From: LMUY01 sp965199165
GTDB taxonomy: Bacteria; Pseudomonadota; Alphaproteobacteria; Acetobacterales; Acetobacteraceae
Reading direction: 5' to 3'
Assembly (NCBI GenBank): GCA_965199165.1
Contig: OZ240681.1
Span: 4,402,001-4,466,000 of the forward strand
DNA length: 64,000 bases
Positions 35,871-44,686 of the stretch are shown here, piece by piece (the stretch's first letter is position 1; each line of letters starts with the position of its first letter). Below the pieces are notes generated by a model. The model did no database searches, was not told where the DNA came from, and saw only the letters and a program-made list of their open reading frames with translations. The position numbers and the translations under genes are program-made.

Positions 35871-37277
35871 TCAGGGCCGCTCCGCCTTGGGCGCCATGCC
35901 CAGCCGGAGCCCCTGCCCCATCAGCCGGACCGCGGCGACCTTGGCCGTGAACGCGGACCAATCGTCCGCGGCTGCGATCGGCGCCCAGATCGCCTCCACC
36001 TCGTCGATCAGCACCGTGCAAGGACCAGGCTGGCGGAAATACGCGTGGTCCGGACGGCCTGGGCAGGTGCGATCGGCCAGCAGCGCGCGCACGGCGGCGA
36101 AATCGTCGGAGAAGGTGGCGTCCAGCGCCCCGCCGCATGCGCCGAAGAACGCCAGCTCGAACGGCATCTGCGACTCCGCAAGCGCGACCCACCACGCCTT
36201 GGCCAGCCGGGCATCCGCCTCCGGTCCGGCGCTTGGGACGCCGAGCCGGCGCACCGTCGCCGCGTCGTACTCGCGCCGGAACGCCGGACCGAACCCTCCC
36301 AGCGCCTCGACCAGCGCGTCCTTGTCCGCCAGCGGCAACAGGCATTCCGCCAAGCGCGTGAGGTTCCACTGCAGCGTCTCGGGCTGGCGGCCATAGGCGT
36401 AGAGGCCGCCCTCGTCGAAATAGGCGGCGGTGAAGCCCGGGTCGTAGGTCGGCAGCCAGCGCCACGGTCCGTAGTCGAAGCTCTCCCCGGTGATGTTGAT
36501 GTTGTCGGTGTTCAGCACCCCGTGCACGAACCCGGCTGCCATCCACTGGCCGCCCAGCCGGGCCACGTTGGCGACCACCGCGCGCAGGAACGCCACCGCA
36601 CGCTCCGCCTCATCCTCGCGCCAGGCGTCCGGGAGGTAGGTGCGTATGGAGTAGTCCAGCAGGCGCCGCAGCGCGTCCCCATCCTCCAGCGCGGCCTGTC
36701 GCTGGAACGAACCGATGCGGATGTGCCCGTGGCTGAGCCGGACCAACACCGCGGCGCGGGTCGGCGATGGTTCGTCGTGGCGGACCAGCTCCTCGCCGGT
36801 CTCGACCAGGCTCAGCGACTTGGAGGTGTAGACGCCCTGCGCCTCCAGCATCTCCGTCGCCAGCACCTCGCGCACGCCGCCCTTCAGCGTCAGCCGGCCG
36901 TCCCCGGCGCGCGACCACGGCGTGGTGCCGCTGCCCTTGGTGCCGAGGTCCAGCAGCCGGCCATCCACCAGGTCGTGCATCTGCGCGTAGAGGAAGCCGC
37001 GGCCGTCGCCCAGGTCCAGGTTGTAGTGGCGGAACTGGTGGCCGTGGTAGCGCAACGCCAGCGGCTGGGGGTGGCTGCCGGGCAGCGGCGCGAAGCGGCC
37101 CATGCACGCCAGCCACTCCGCCTCCGTCAGCCCATCCAGTCCGATGCGCGCCGCCCAGCGGTCGTCGCGGTGCCGCAGGATGGTCTGCGGGAAGGCGGCG
37201 GGCGCCACGACGTCGTAGAACGCGTCTCCCAGCGCAGCATGGGCGGTCGACGGGCGGAAGGCGCTTGAAACAGGCAC
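35871..37277 (-). CDS. selO: Protein adenylyltransferase SelO (YdiU)
   Basis: 468 residues from GTG 37277 with AAGGA about 9 bases upstream. The pseudokinase-fold signature is intact: RYHGHQFRHYNLDLGDGRG, LGTKGSGTTPWSRAGDGRLTLKGGVREVL and HGVLNTDNINITGESFDYGPW with the metal-binding Asn and Asp residues. SelO AMPylates protein Ser/Thr/Tyr in redox stress responses. No in-frame TGA or C-terminal selenocysteine is seen; the protein ends in a basic tail. Adjacent to, and on the same strand as, the MHS transporter. Confidence 0.95.
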   Translation of the reverse strand: MPVSSAFRPSTAHAALGDAFYDVVAPAAFPQTILRHRDDRWAARIGLDGLTEAEWLACMGRFAPLPGSHPQPLALRYHGHQFRHYNLDLGDGRGFLYAQMHDLVDGRLLDLGTKGSGTTPWSRAGDGRLTLKGGVREVLATEMLEAQGVYTSKSLSLVETGEELVRHDEPSPTRAAVLVRLSHGHIRIGSFQRQAALEDGDALRRLLDYSIRTYLPDAWREDEAERAVAFLRAVVANVARLGGQWMAAGFVHGVLNTDNINITGESFDYGPWRWLPTYDPGFTAAYFDEGGLYAYGRQPETLQWNLTRLAECLLPLADKDALVEALGGFGPAFRREYDAATVRRLGVPSAGPEADARLAKAWWVALAESQMPFELAFFGACGGALDATFSDDFAAVRALLADRTCPGRPDHAYFRQPGPCTVLIDEVEAIWAPIAAADDWSAFTAKVAAVRLMGQGLRLGMAPKAERP

Positions 37278-37335
37278 GTGCAGGATGTCCTTAAGTGCTA
37301 CGGCTCTCCTAACATCTGGAGAGGGGATTCGAGCG

Positions 37336-37776
37336 ATGGCCAGCGATCAGTCCGGCGTGATGGGCGTGGCAGACGGCCTGGACGGCATCGCCTGGGACGT
37401 GCTGGGCCAGACCTACGTGCCGAAGCTCCACAACGCCGACGTCTTCCTGTGGCACGCCACGCTGCCGCCCGGCACCTTCGTGCCGCCGCACGTGCACCCG
37501 ACGCAGGACGAGTTCCTGCACATCGTGGAAGGCACGCTGGAGTTCTGGCTCGACGGTGTGGAGGCCAGCGGCGGCCCGGGTGACGTCGTGCGCCTGGTCC
37601 GCGGCGTCCCGCACGGCATCTTCAATCGCAGCGGGGGCACGGTGCGCACCCTGTTCGGCGTCGCGCCGTCGCGCAGCCTCTGGGCGCTGTTCGCCGCCAT
37701 CGACCGGGTGGCCGACCCCGCCGAGGTCGTGCGGCTGGCAGCCCTGCACGAGGTGGAGTTCCTGCCGCCGGCCTGA
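37336..37776 (+). CDS. Cupin-domain protein
   Basis: 146 residues from ATG 37336, preceded by GGAGAGGGG at about 9 bases. A single cupin fold: motif 1 PPHVHPTQDEFLHIVEGTLEF (two His, one Glu metal ligands) and motif 2 GDVVRLVRGVPHGIFNRSG with the last His. Such one-domain cupins can be dioxygenases, isomerases or sensors. No partner identifies the substrate. Divergent from selO with 58 bases between starts. Confidence 0.85.
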   Translation: MASDQSGVMGVADGLDGIAWDVLGQTYVPKLHNADVFLWHATLPPGTFVPPHVHPTQDEFLHIVEGTLEFWLDGVEASGGPGDVVRLVRGVPHGIFNRSGGTVRTLFGVAPSRSLWALFAAIDRVADPAEVVRLAALHEVEFLPPA

Positions 37777-37813
37777 TAGGGCAGCCTCCAGCCGAGCATC
37801 AAGGAGCTTGCCC

Positions 37814-38110
37814 ATGGACGACATCAAGGCGAACGCTGCCGACAAGCACGAGCACGCGGCCCACCACTTCGAGACCGCAGCGAAGATGCATCGCGACGCG
37901 GCCAAACAGTGCCTATCCGGCAACTACCAAAAGGCGCAGAGCCTGGCGATCTCCGCCGCCGAGGCCGAAGGGCTTGCGAACCGCGTGGCGATGGAAGCCG
38001 TGGACCTCTACCGGCACCACGCGGAGGAAGTCTCGGAGCACAAGGCCGAGATCGCTGCCGAGGAGCATGCGCGGGAGGCGAAGCGCGAAGCCAAGGCGGC
38101 AGAGAAGTAG
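37814..38110 (+). CDS. Hypothetical small helical protein (98 aa)
   Basis: Starts at ATG 37814 with a strong AAGGAG site 7 bases upstream. The sequence is highly charged, His/Ala/Glu/Lys-rich and predicted all-helical (NAADKHEHAAHHFETAAKMH at the N-terminus, EHAREAKREAKAAEK at the C-terminus). It lacks signal peptide, membrane helix or cysteines other than one. It looks like a small stress-type or four-helix protein. The H/E-rich N-terminus could bind metal. It lies 37 bases after the cupin gene, so both may be co-transcribed. Confidence 0.65.
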   Translation: MDDIKANAADKHEHAAHHFETAAKMHRDAAKQCLSGNYQKAQSLAISAAEAEGLANRVAMEAVDLYRHHAEEVSEHKAEIAAEEHAREAKREAKAAEK

Positions 38111-38111
38111 C

Positions 38112-39329
38112 TCAGGCCGAACGGGCGAAGCCGGCCATGCTGGCGTAGCCGCCCACCACTGCGCGGAGTTCCTCCTCGCTCGCCACGTCCTCTAGCCGGG
38201 CAAAGCCCTCCGGCGCGCGGCCGTCCACCAGGTCGATCACCCGCTCCGGTCCGCCCAGGCGGTTGCTGCGGACGATGGCGGCGGTGGCCGGCGCCCGTTC
38301 CGCCTCGTAGGCGGCGAGCGCCGCCACGGGCTCCGCCTGCGCCAGGTGGGTGGCGAGCGCCCTCGCGTCCAAGATCGCCTGGCTCGCGCCGTTCGAGCCG
38401 ACTGGGTACATCGGGTGCGCGGCGTCCCCCAGCAGCGTCACCCGGCCCCAGGACCAGCGGTCCACCGGATCACGGTCGCACACCGGATACTCGTAGAACG
38501 CGGGCGTGGCGCGCACCACCGCCGGCACGTCCACCGCGTCGACGTGGAACCCGGCCAGGCGCGGCATCAGCTCCTCCAGCGCGCCCGGCTGGCTCCAATC
38601 CTCCCGCCGCGGCGGCGCCATGCCGGGCGGCGCCACCCGGGCCATCACCGCCCAGTTCAGCAGCACCCGGCCGTCCGGTTCCGCCGCGATCGGGTAGAGC
38701 ACGAGCTTGCCGTCCATGCCGCCGGCGATGATCATCGACCTGCCGTCCAGGAAGGGTGTCCAGGGCACGGCGCCGCGCCAAAGCATGATGCCGTTCCACG
38801 CCGGTGCCCCCTGCTCCGGATAGAACCGGGCGCGCACGACGGAGTGGATCCCGTCGGCGGCGACCAGCACGTCGCCTCCCTCCTCCGCCACGTTCCCGTC
38901 CGGCAGGCGGAACCGCGCGACCACGCCGGCGCCGTCGTCGGCGAAGGAGTCCAGGGCGTGGCCGCAGCGCACGGCGCCGGGCAGGCGCGCCTGCACCGCC
39001 GCCAGCAGCACGGCCTGCAAACGGCCGCGGTGGATGGAGAACTGCGGCACCTTGTGTCCGGCTGCCATCCCGCGCAGCTCGCGCCAGATCGTCTGTCCGT
39101 GGCGGCTGGCGTAGATCAGCTCGTGCGTACGGATCGCCACCGCATCCAGCGCCGGCAGCAGCCCCAACTCCGCCAGCACGGCGATGGCGTGCGGCAGCGT
39201 GTTGATGCCGACCCCCAGCTCGCGGATGGCGGCGGAGCGTTCGAACACCACCGCGTCGATGCCGCGCGCGTGCAGCGCCAGCGCCGTTGCCAGGCCGCCT
39301 ATGCCGCCCCCGGCGACGATGACCTTCAT
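38112..39329 (-). CDS. FAD-dependent aromatic-ring monooxygenase (PhzS/salicylate hydroxylase-like)
   Basis: 405 residues. N-terminal Rossmann GGGIGGLATALAL, the DG motif LVAADGIHSVVR, and the GD motif LLGDAAHPMYPVGSNGASQA are those of group A flavin monooxygenases. The family is named flavin-dependent oxidoreductase (PhzS-like) and hydroxylates small aromatic acids or phenazines with NAD(P)H. It is divergent from a Liv-type ABC operon that ends in an alpha/beta hydrolase, which suggests uptake and processing of an aromatic compound. The shared 73-bp gap contains an A/T-rich near-palindrome that may be an operator. Confidence 0.87.
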   Translation of the reverse strand: MKVIVAGGGIGGLATALALHARGIDAVVFERSAAIRELGVGINTLPHAIAVLAELGLLPALDAVAIRTHELIYASRHGQTIWRELRGMAAGHKVPQFSIHRGRLQAVLLAAVQARLPGAVRCGHALDSFADDGAGVVARFRLPDGNVAEEGGDVLVAADGIHSVVRARFYPEQGAPAWNGIMLWRGAVPWTPFLDGRSMIIAGGMDGKLVLYPIAAEPDGRVLLNWAVMARVAPPGMAPPRREDWSQPGALEELMPRLAGFHVDAVDVPAVVRATPAFYEYPVCDRDPVDRWSWGRVTLLGDAAHPMYPVGSNGASQAILDARALATHLAQAEPVAALAAYEAERAPATAAIVRSNRLGGPERVIDLVDGRAPEGFARLEDVASEEELRAVVGGYASMAGFARSA

Positions 39330-39361
39330 GCGCGCTCCTTCCCGCTTGGCAGCCGCAAAAT

Positions 39362-39374
39362 CTTAAACCTAAAG
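39362..39374. promoter_or_regulatory. Possible MarR-type operator between the monooxygenase and Liv operon
   Basis: CTTAAACCTAAAG is an imperfect inverted repeat in an unusually A/T-rich stretch of this GC-rich genome, centred in the 73-bp divergent promoter region. MarR-family regulators of aromatic catabolism bind sites of this sort. No regulator gene is adjacent, so this is a weak call. Confidence 0.25.
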
Positions 39375-39402
39375 TATTGCCGGTTTGAAGCGAGGTCAGA
39401 CG

Positions 39403-40557
39403 ATGCGACGGTTCCTGCTGGCGACGGCGGCCATGGCGTTCATTTCGGGCTCGGCGTCGGCGGAGACGTTGGAGATCGGGCTCGTCGCGACGCTCTCCGG
39501 CCAGTCCGCCATGCTCGGCCAGCAGACGCGGGACGGGTTCACCCTGGCGCTGAAGCAGATGGGCGGCAAGCTCGGCGGGATGGACACGCACCTCACCGTC
39601 GTCGACGACGAACTGAAGCCGGACGTGGCGTTGACCAAGCTGCGCACGCTGCTGGACCGCGCGCACCCGGCCTTCGTCGTGGGTCCGATCTTCAGCAACG
39701 TGCTCGGCGCCATCGTCAAGCCGGTGACGGACGCGCACGCCTTCCTCATCAGCGACAATGCCGGGCCGTCCTCCCTGGCCGGCAAGGCGTGCAACCCGTA
39801 TTTCCTCACCACCTCCTATCAGAACGACCAGGTGCATGCGGTGCTGGGCCGCTACGCGCAGGACCAGGGCTACAAGAGCGTCATCACCATCGTGCCGAAC
39901 TACCAGGCGGGCCGCGACGCGGTGGCCGGGTTCAAGCGGGACTACAAGGGCGCGGTGGCGGACGAGCTGTATGTCCCGCTCGGCCAGCTCGATTATTCGG
40001 CGGAGTTGGCGCGCATCGCCGCGGCCAAGCCGGATGCGGTGTTCGCCTTCATCCCCGGCGGCATGGGCGTGGCGTTCGTCAAGCAGTTCCGCCAGGCGGG
40101 GCTGACGATGCCGGTTTTGTCCGCCTTCACCGTGGATGAGAGCACGCTGCCGGCGCAGGGCGATGCGGCGCTGGGCATGCTGGCCGGGTCCAACTGGGCG
40201 CCCGACCTGGATAATCCGCAGAACAAGGCGTTCGTCGCCGCGTTCGAGGCGGAGTACCACTACGTGCCCGCCACCTACGCCTTCCAGGCGTTCGACGCGG
40301 CGATGATGATCGACAGCGCGGTGAAGGCCGAGCACGGCAGGCTGGACGACCCGATGGGGATGCGCGCGGCGCTGCTGAAGGCGGACTTCAAGTCGCTGCG
40401 CGGCCCGCTCGCGTTCAGCCCCAACGGCTTCCCGATCCAGAACTTCTACCTGACGAAGGTGGCCAAGCGCCCGGACGGCAAGTTCCAGACCGAGATCGTG
40501 CAGACCGTCTACAAGGACTTCGCGGACGACTATGCGAAGGATTGCCCACTGCACTGA
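39403..40557 (+). CDS. Branched-chain amino acid/aromatic-type ABC transporter, periplasmic binding protein (LivK-like)
   Basis: 384 residues from ATG 39403 (GAGGT upstream). Signal peptide MRRFLLATAAMAFISGSASA, then LEIGLVATLSGQSAMLGQQTRDGFTLAL, typical of the Peripla_BP_6 family. It carries ligand to the LivHMGF-like membrane complex encoded directly downstream. LivK-like receptors also bind benzoates, phenylacetates and other aromatics; the divergent aromatic monooxygenase makes an aromatic ligand plausible, but this is inference. Confidence 0.9.
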   Translation: MRRFLLATAAMAFISGSASAETLEIGLVATLSGQSAMLGQQTRDGFTLALKQMGGKLGGMDTHLTVVDDELKPDVALTKLRTLLDRAHPAFVVGPIFSNVLGAIVKPVTDAHAFLISDNAGPSSLAGKACNPYFLTTSYQNDQVHAVLGRYAQDQGYKSVITIVPNYQAGRDAVAGFKRDYKGAVADELYVPLGQLDYSAELARIAAAKPDAVFAFIPGGMGVAFVKQFRQAGLTMPVLSAFTVDESTLPAQGDAALGMLAGSNWAPDLDNPQNKAFVAAFEAEYHYVPATYAFQAFDAAMMIDSAVKAEHGRLDDPMGMRAALLKADFKSLRGPLAFSPNGFPIQNFYLTKVAKRPDGKFQTEIVQTVYKDFADDYAKDCPLH

Positions 40558-40582
40558 TGGCGCCTCTTGCCGCGAACCGTCG

Positions 40583-40636
40583 CCCGCATTTGGATGCGGG
40601 TCGGACAGCTGCCACCCGCATCCAGATGCGGGCTAC
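40583..40636. repeat. Pair of inverted REP-like hairpins between the binding-protein and permease genes
   Basis: Hairpin one is CCCGCATTTGGATGCGGG (40583-40600), hairpin two CCCGCATCCAGATGCGGG (40615-40632) followed by CTAC. They fill the 86-bp gap inside the operon and end 8 bases before the permease ATG. REP elements at the same place in E. coli malE-malF stabilise the upstream binding-protein mRNA, and the same may hold here. Confidence 0.75.
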
Positions 40637-40643
40637 GGCCTGA

Positions 40644-41567
40644 ATGTCGGGGACGTTGCTGGCGGTGCAGGCGCTGAACGGGTTGCAACTCGGCGTGCTG
40701 CTGTTCCTGGTGGCCGCGGGGCTGACGCTGGTGTTCGGCGTGATGGACTTCGTCAACATGGCGCACGGCGTGCAGTACATGCTCGGCGCCTACCTCGCCG
40801 TGGCGGCTGCCAGCGCGACCGGCAGCTTCGTGCTCGGGCTGCTCGCCGCATGCGCCGGCACGATCGTGTTCGGCCTTCTGCTGGACCGGCTGGTATTCCG
40901 CCACCTCTACGGGCGCGGCCACCTGGACCAGGTGTTGGCCACCTTCGGCATCATCCTGACGGCGAACGAGGCCGTGCGGATGGTCTGGGGCAACGATCCG
41001 CTGTCGCTCGCCGTGCCCGCGGCGCTTTCGGGCAGCGTCGCGCTGACGGACGGCCTGCGTTACCCGGCCTATCGCCTGGTGATCCTGGCCGCCGGGCTGC
41101 TGTGCGGCGTGGCGTTGGCGCTCGCCATCACCCGCACCCGCACGGGAATGCGGCTGCGCGCCGGGGCGACCCACCCGGAGCTCCTGGCGGCGCTGGGCGT
41201 GGACACCGGGCGGCTGTTCGCCCTGGTGGTGGCCGGGGGCGCGATGCTGGCCGGGTTCGCCGGCGCGGTCGCCGCCCCCATCCTGTCGGTCGAACCCGGC
41301 ATGGGCGACGGCGTGCTGATCCTGGCCTTCGTCGTCATCATCATCGGCGGCACCGGGTCGATCCGCGGCGCGGCGGTGGCGGCGCTGCTGGTGGGGCTGG
41401 TGGACACGCTGGGCCGCAGCTTCGCCACGGACCTGGCGCGGCTGGTGCTGCGGCCATCCGCCGCCAACACGGTTGGGCCGGCGCTCGCCTCCATGGCGAT
41501 CTACCTGCTGATGGCGGCCGTCCTGGCGGTTCGCCCGGCAGGGCTGCTGCCCGCGCGGACCCGGTGA
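40644..41567 (+). CDS. LivH-type ABC transporter permease
   Basis: 307 residues with eight or so transmembrane helices. LQALNGLQLGVLLFLVAAGLTLVFGVMDFVNMAHG at the N-terminus is the LivH signature, and GFAGAVAAPILSVEPGMG with IIIGGTGSIRGA forms the cytoplasmic coupling region. Ribosome site is weak because a REP hairpin occupies the preceding bases. Its TGA overlaps the GTG of the LivM gene. Confidence 0.93.
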   Translation: MSGTLLAVQALNGLQLGVLLFLVAAGLTLVFGVMDFVNMAHGVQYMLGAYLAVAAASATGSFVLGLLAACAGTIVFGLLLDRLVFRHLYGRGHLDQVLATFGIILTANEAVRMVWGNDPLSLAVPAALSGSVALTDGLRYPAYRLVILAAGLLCGVALALAITRTRTGMRLRAGATHPELLAALGVDTGRLFALVVAGGAMLAGFAGAVAAPILSVEPGMGDGVLILAFVVIIIGGTGSIRGAAVAALLVGLVDTLGRSFATDLARLVLRPSAANTVGPALASMAIYLLMAAVLAVRPAGLLPARTR

Positions 41568-42472
41568 ACCGCCGCCTGGCGGCCTTGGTGCTGGTGGCCT
41601 TGGCCGCGCTGCCGGCGGTGCTGGCCGCAACGGGCACGTCGTACCTGCTGTTCCCGGCGACGCGGACCGTCATCTACGCGGTGGCCGCCGTGGCACTGGA
41701 CTTCACGCTGGGCTTCGGCGGCCTAGTCAGCTTCGGTCATGCCGCCTTCATGGGGGTCGGCGCCTACGCGGTGGGGATCGCCGCGGTCAACGGGTTGACG
41801 GAGGCTGCGGTCGCCTACCCGATCGCTGCCGCATCCGGCGGGGCGTTCGCCCTCGTCACCGGCCTGGTCGCGCTGCGCACGGGCGGCGTGTACTTCATCA
41901 TGATCACGCTTGCCTTCGGCCAGATGGCGTTCTTCACCGCCAGCAGCCTGTCGCAATATGGCGGCGATGACGGGCTGACGCTGCCGGACCACTCGACGCT
42001 GTTCGGCACCGGCGCGTTGGCCAGCCCGGTCGGCCTCTACTACGTGGCCTGGGTCGCCCTGGCCGCCGTGCTGCTGGGGCTGGGCCAGGTGGTGCGCGCC
42101 CGCTTCGGCCGGGTGCTGCGCGGCTGCCGCGACTCGCCGGAGCGGATGCGCGCGCTGGGCTACGATCCGCTGCCGTTCCGCCTGCTGGCCTATGTCGTGT
42201 CCGGCGCGATCACCGCGCTGGCGGGCGCGCTGCTGGCGGAGCTGACGCAGTTCGCCGCCCCCGCCTACATGGCCTGGCCACGCTCGGGCGACCTGCTGGT
42301 TGCCGTCATCCTCGGCGGCGCCGGCACGTTGGGCGGCCCGGTGCTCGGCACCGTCGCCTATCTGGCGCTGTCCGACTGGCTGGCAGCGTGGACCGAGCAT
42401 TGGCGAATCGTCGTCGGCCCGCTGCTGGTGCTCGCCGTCATCGCCCGCGGCCGCCTTCGGCTGGCGCGGTGA
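41564..42472 (+). CDS. LivM-type ABC transporter permease
   Basis: 302 residues from GTG 41564 (GTGA overlap with livH). The multi-helix sequence contains the LivM landmarks FGGLVSFGHAAFMGVGAYAVG and RGCRDSPERMRALGYDPLPFRLLAYV, followed by VILGGAGTLGGPVLG. It pairs with LivH to form the channel. The stop overlaps the GTG of the first ATPase gene by GTGA, so translation is coupled along the operon. Confidence 0.93.
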   Translation: MNRRLAALVLVALAALPAVLAATGTSYLLFPATRTVIYAVAAVALDFTLGFGGLVSFGHAAFMGVGAYAVGIAAVNGLTEAAVAYPIAAASGGAFALVTGLVALRTGGVYFIMITLAFGQMAFFTASSLSQYGGDDGLTLPDHSTLFGTGALASPVGLYYVAWVALAAVLLGLGQVVRARFGRVLRGCRDSPERMRALGYDPLPFRLLAYVVSGAITALAGALLAELTQFAAPAYMAWPRSGDLLVAVILGGAGTLGGPVLGTVAYLALSDWLAAWTEHWRIVVGPLLVLAVIARGRLRLAR

Positions 42473-43212
42473 CCGCGCTGCTGCACCTGGACGGGCTGGG
42501 CAAGAGCTATGGCGCGCTCGCAGTCACGCGGGACGTGTCGCTTGGGGTCGCCGCCGGCGAGGTCCACGCCCTGATCGGACCGAACGGCGCCGGCAAGACG
42601 ACGCTGGTCGGCCAAGTCGCCGGCAGCCTTCGCCCGGACCGCGGCCGGATCATGTTCGACGGGCAGGACATCACCGCCCTGTCGCCGCCGCGCCGCGCCC
42701 GGCTGGGGCTCGCCCGCTCGTTCCAGATCATCACGCTGGTGGGCGCGTTCACGGCGCGGGAGAACGTCGCGGTGGCGGTGCAGCGGCGCCAGGGGAGTTC
42801 GTTCCGCTTCGTCCGCGACGCCGCCCGCGAGAGCGCACTGAACGAACCGGCGGACGCGGCACTTGCCGCCGTGGGGCTGGCCGCGCGCGCCGACGTCCGG
42901 GCGGACGCGCTCAGCCATGGCGAAAAGCGGCACCTCGAACTGGCGGTCGCGCTTGCCTGCGCCCCGAAGCTGCTTCTTCTGGACGAACCGATGGCCGGGG
43001 TTGGGCACGACGAGGCCGCCGGCCTGCTGGCGCTGCTGCAACGCCTGCGCGGCCAGTTTGCCATGCTGCTGGTGGAGCACGACATGGACGCGGTGTTCGC
43101 CCTGTCCGACCGCGTCTCCGTCCTGGTGCAGGGCGCCGTCATCGCCAGCGGCCCGCCCGCCGCCATCCGCGCCGACCCGGCGGTGCGCGCCGCCTATCTG
43201 GGCGACGCCTGA
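42469..43212 (+). CDS. LivG-type ABC transporter ATPase
   Basis: 247 residues. Walker A GPNGAGKTT, the LivG-specific GLARSFQIITLVGAFTARENV, signature LSHGEKRHLELAVAL and Walker B LLLLDEPMAGVG are present. The last residues PAVRAAYLGDA are the usual LivG end. It overlaps the next ATPase gene by TGATG. Energises uptake together with LivF. Confidence 0.95.
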   Translation: MTALLHLDGLGKSYGALAVTRDVSLGVAAGEVHALIGPNGAGKTTLVGQVAGSLRPDRGRIMFDGQDITALSPPRRARLGLARSFQIITLVGAFTARENVAVAVQRRQGSSFRFVRDAARESALNEPADAALAAVGLAARADVRADALSHGEKRHLELAVALACAPKLLLLDEPMAGVGHDEAAGLLALLQRLRGQFAMLLVEHDMDAVFALSDRVSVLVQGAVIASGPPAAIRADPAVRAAYLGDA

Positions 43213-43910
43213 TGCTGAGCGTCACCGGTTTGGTGGCCGGCTATGGCGGGGCGCAGGCGCTGTTCGGGGTCGACCTTGCGGTCGGCGAGGGCGAGGCGGT
43301 GTCCCTGCTCGGCCGCAACGGCATGGGCAAGACCACGACGGTGCGCGCGGTGATGGGGCTGCTGCCGCCCTGGGCCGGCGAGGTGGGCTTCGCCGGGCAG
43401 CTGTACACGCGGGCCAAGCCCACCCGCATCGCGCGCGCCGGGTTGGGGCTGGTGCCGGAGGGTCGGCAGATCTTCCCGCGCCTCACGGTCGAGGAGAACC
43501 TGCTGGCGACGGCGTCCAACCGTCACGGCCCGGCCCGCTGGACCCTGCCCGGCATCTACGCGCTGTTCCCGCGCCTGGCGGAGCGGCGGCGCTTCGGCGG
43601 CTGGCAGTTGTCGGGCGGCGAGCAGCAGATGCTGGCGGTGGGCCGCGCGCTGATGACCAACCCGCGCCTGCTTATTCTGGACGAGGCGACGGAGGGCCTC
43701 GCCCCGCTGGCCCGAGCCGAGATATGGCAGTGCCTGGCCACGCTGCGGGCGGAAGGGATGGCGATGCTGGTGATCGATAAGAACCTCGACGCGCTGTTGC
43801 GCCTGGTGGACCGCCACGTGGTGCTTGAGCGCGGCCGCGTGGTGTGGACCGGCACGGGCGCGGCGCTTGCCGCGGACCGCGCCGGCGTGGAGCAGGCCCT
43901 GCATGTCTGA
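43212..43910 (+). CDS. LivF-type ABC transporter ATPase
   Basis: 232 residues from ATG 43212. Walker A GRNGMGKTT, GLGLVPEGRQIFPRLTVEENL (LivF hallmark), signature LSGGEQQMLAVGRAL and Walker B LLILDEATEGLAP. The Walker B aspartate-glutamate pair is intact. It overlaps the following hydrolase gene by 8 bases. Confidence 0.95.
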   Translation: MLSVTGLVAGYGGAQALFGVDLAVGEGEAVSLLGRNGMGKTTTVRAVMGLLPPWAGEVGFAGQLYTRAKPTRIARAGLGLVPEGRQIFPRLTVEENLLATASNRHGPARWTLPGIYALFPRLAERRRFGGWQLSGGEQQMLAVGRALMTNPRLLILDEATEGLAPLARAEIWQCLATLRAEGMAMLVIDKNLDALLRLVDRHVVLERGRVVWTGTGAALAADRAGVEQALHV

Positions 43911-44682
43911 CCTGGTGTGGGAGTACATGACAGGCCAGCGCCGCCCCGGGCACGACGCGCTGCTTGCCGATTTCGCCCGGCGCAGCACGGCGACGCTGGT
44001 CGCCCTGCCGCACGCGCGGGACGTGCCGTATGGGGCGCATGCGCGCTGCCGGTTCGATTTCTTCCCCGCCACCACCGGTGCACCGGTGGTGGCGTTCTTC
44101 CATGCCGGCTATTGGCAGAGCCGGGACAAGGACGGCTTCCTGTTCCTGGCCGAACCCTTCGTGCGGGCCGGGATCGCCTGGGCGGCGGTGAACTACCCGC
44201 TCTGCCCCGGCGTGGGCTTCGACGCGCTGATGACGGCCTGCAAGACCGCCCTGCCCGCCATCCGCGCCAAGGCCGGCGGCCCGGTCATCGCGGCCGGGCA
44301 TTCGGCCGGCGGCCACATCGCCGCGGAGTTGGGGATGGCCGGGCTGGCGGATGCGGTGGCGGCGTTGAGCGGGGTGTATGACCTCCAGCCGCTGCTCGCC
44401 ACACCGCTGAACGACGCGTTGCGACTGGACGGCCCGTCCGCCCGGCGCAACTCGCCGCTGTTCCGCGTGGCGGCGCCGGCAGCGCCAGCGTGCTTCATCG
44501 TCGGCGAGGCCGAAACGCCGGCCTTCCAGGCGCAAAACGCCGCCATGGCGGCGGCCTGGCCCGGCAGCACCCCGAGCACGGCGGCGGGGGCAGACCATTT
44601 CACCCTGCTGGAGCAGCTGGCGGACGCTTCGTCGCCCATCTTCCAGGCCGTGCTGCGTCTCGCGACCACCGGACAGCCGTAG
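43903..44682 (+). CDS. Alpha/beta hydrolase of the kynurenine formamidase-like esterase group
   Basis: 259 residues. The oxyanion segment FFHAGYWQSRDKDGF corresponds to HGGYW of arylformamidases, and the nucleophile elbow is GHSAGGH; acid and histidine follow (ADHFTLLEQL). It is the last gene of the Liv-type operon, overlapping LivF, so it probably hydrolyses the imported compound or a product of it. Kynurenine formamidase itself is only one possibility, since no other tryptophan-catabolic gene (tdo, kynU) is present. Confidence 0.82.
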   Translation: MSDLVWEYMTGQRRPGHDALLADFARRSTATLVALPHARDVPYGAHARCRFDFFPATTGAPVVAFFHAGYWQSRDKDGFLFLAEPFVRAGIAWAAVNYPLCPGVGFDALMTACKTALPAIRAKAGGPVIAAGHSAGGHIAAELGMAGLADAVAALSGVYDLQPLLATPLNDALRLDGPSARRNSPLFRVAAPAAPACFIVGEAETPAFQAQNAAMAAAWPGSTPSTAAGADHFTLLEQLADASSPIFQAVLRLATTGQP

Positions 44683-44686
44683 CCGA

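Noticed and set aside
35871..37277. Selenocysteine in SelO
   Set aside because: No in-frame TGA near the C-terminus and no SECIS-like hairpin was seen; the gene ends in an ordinary stop.
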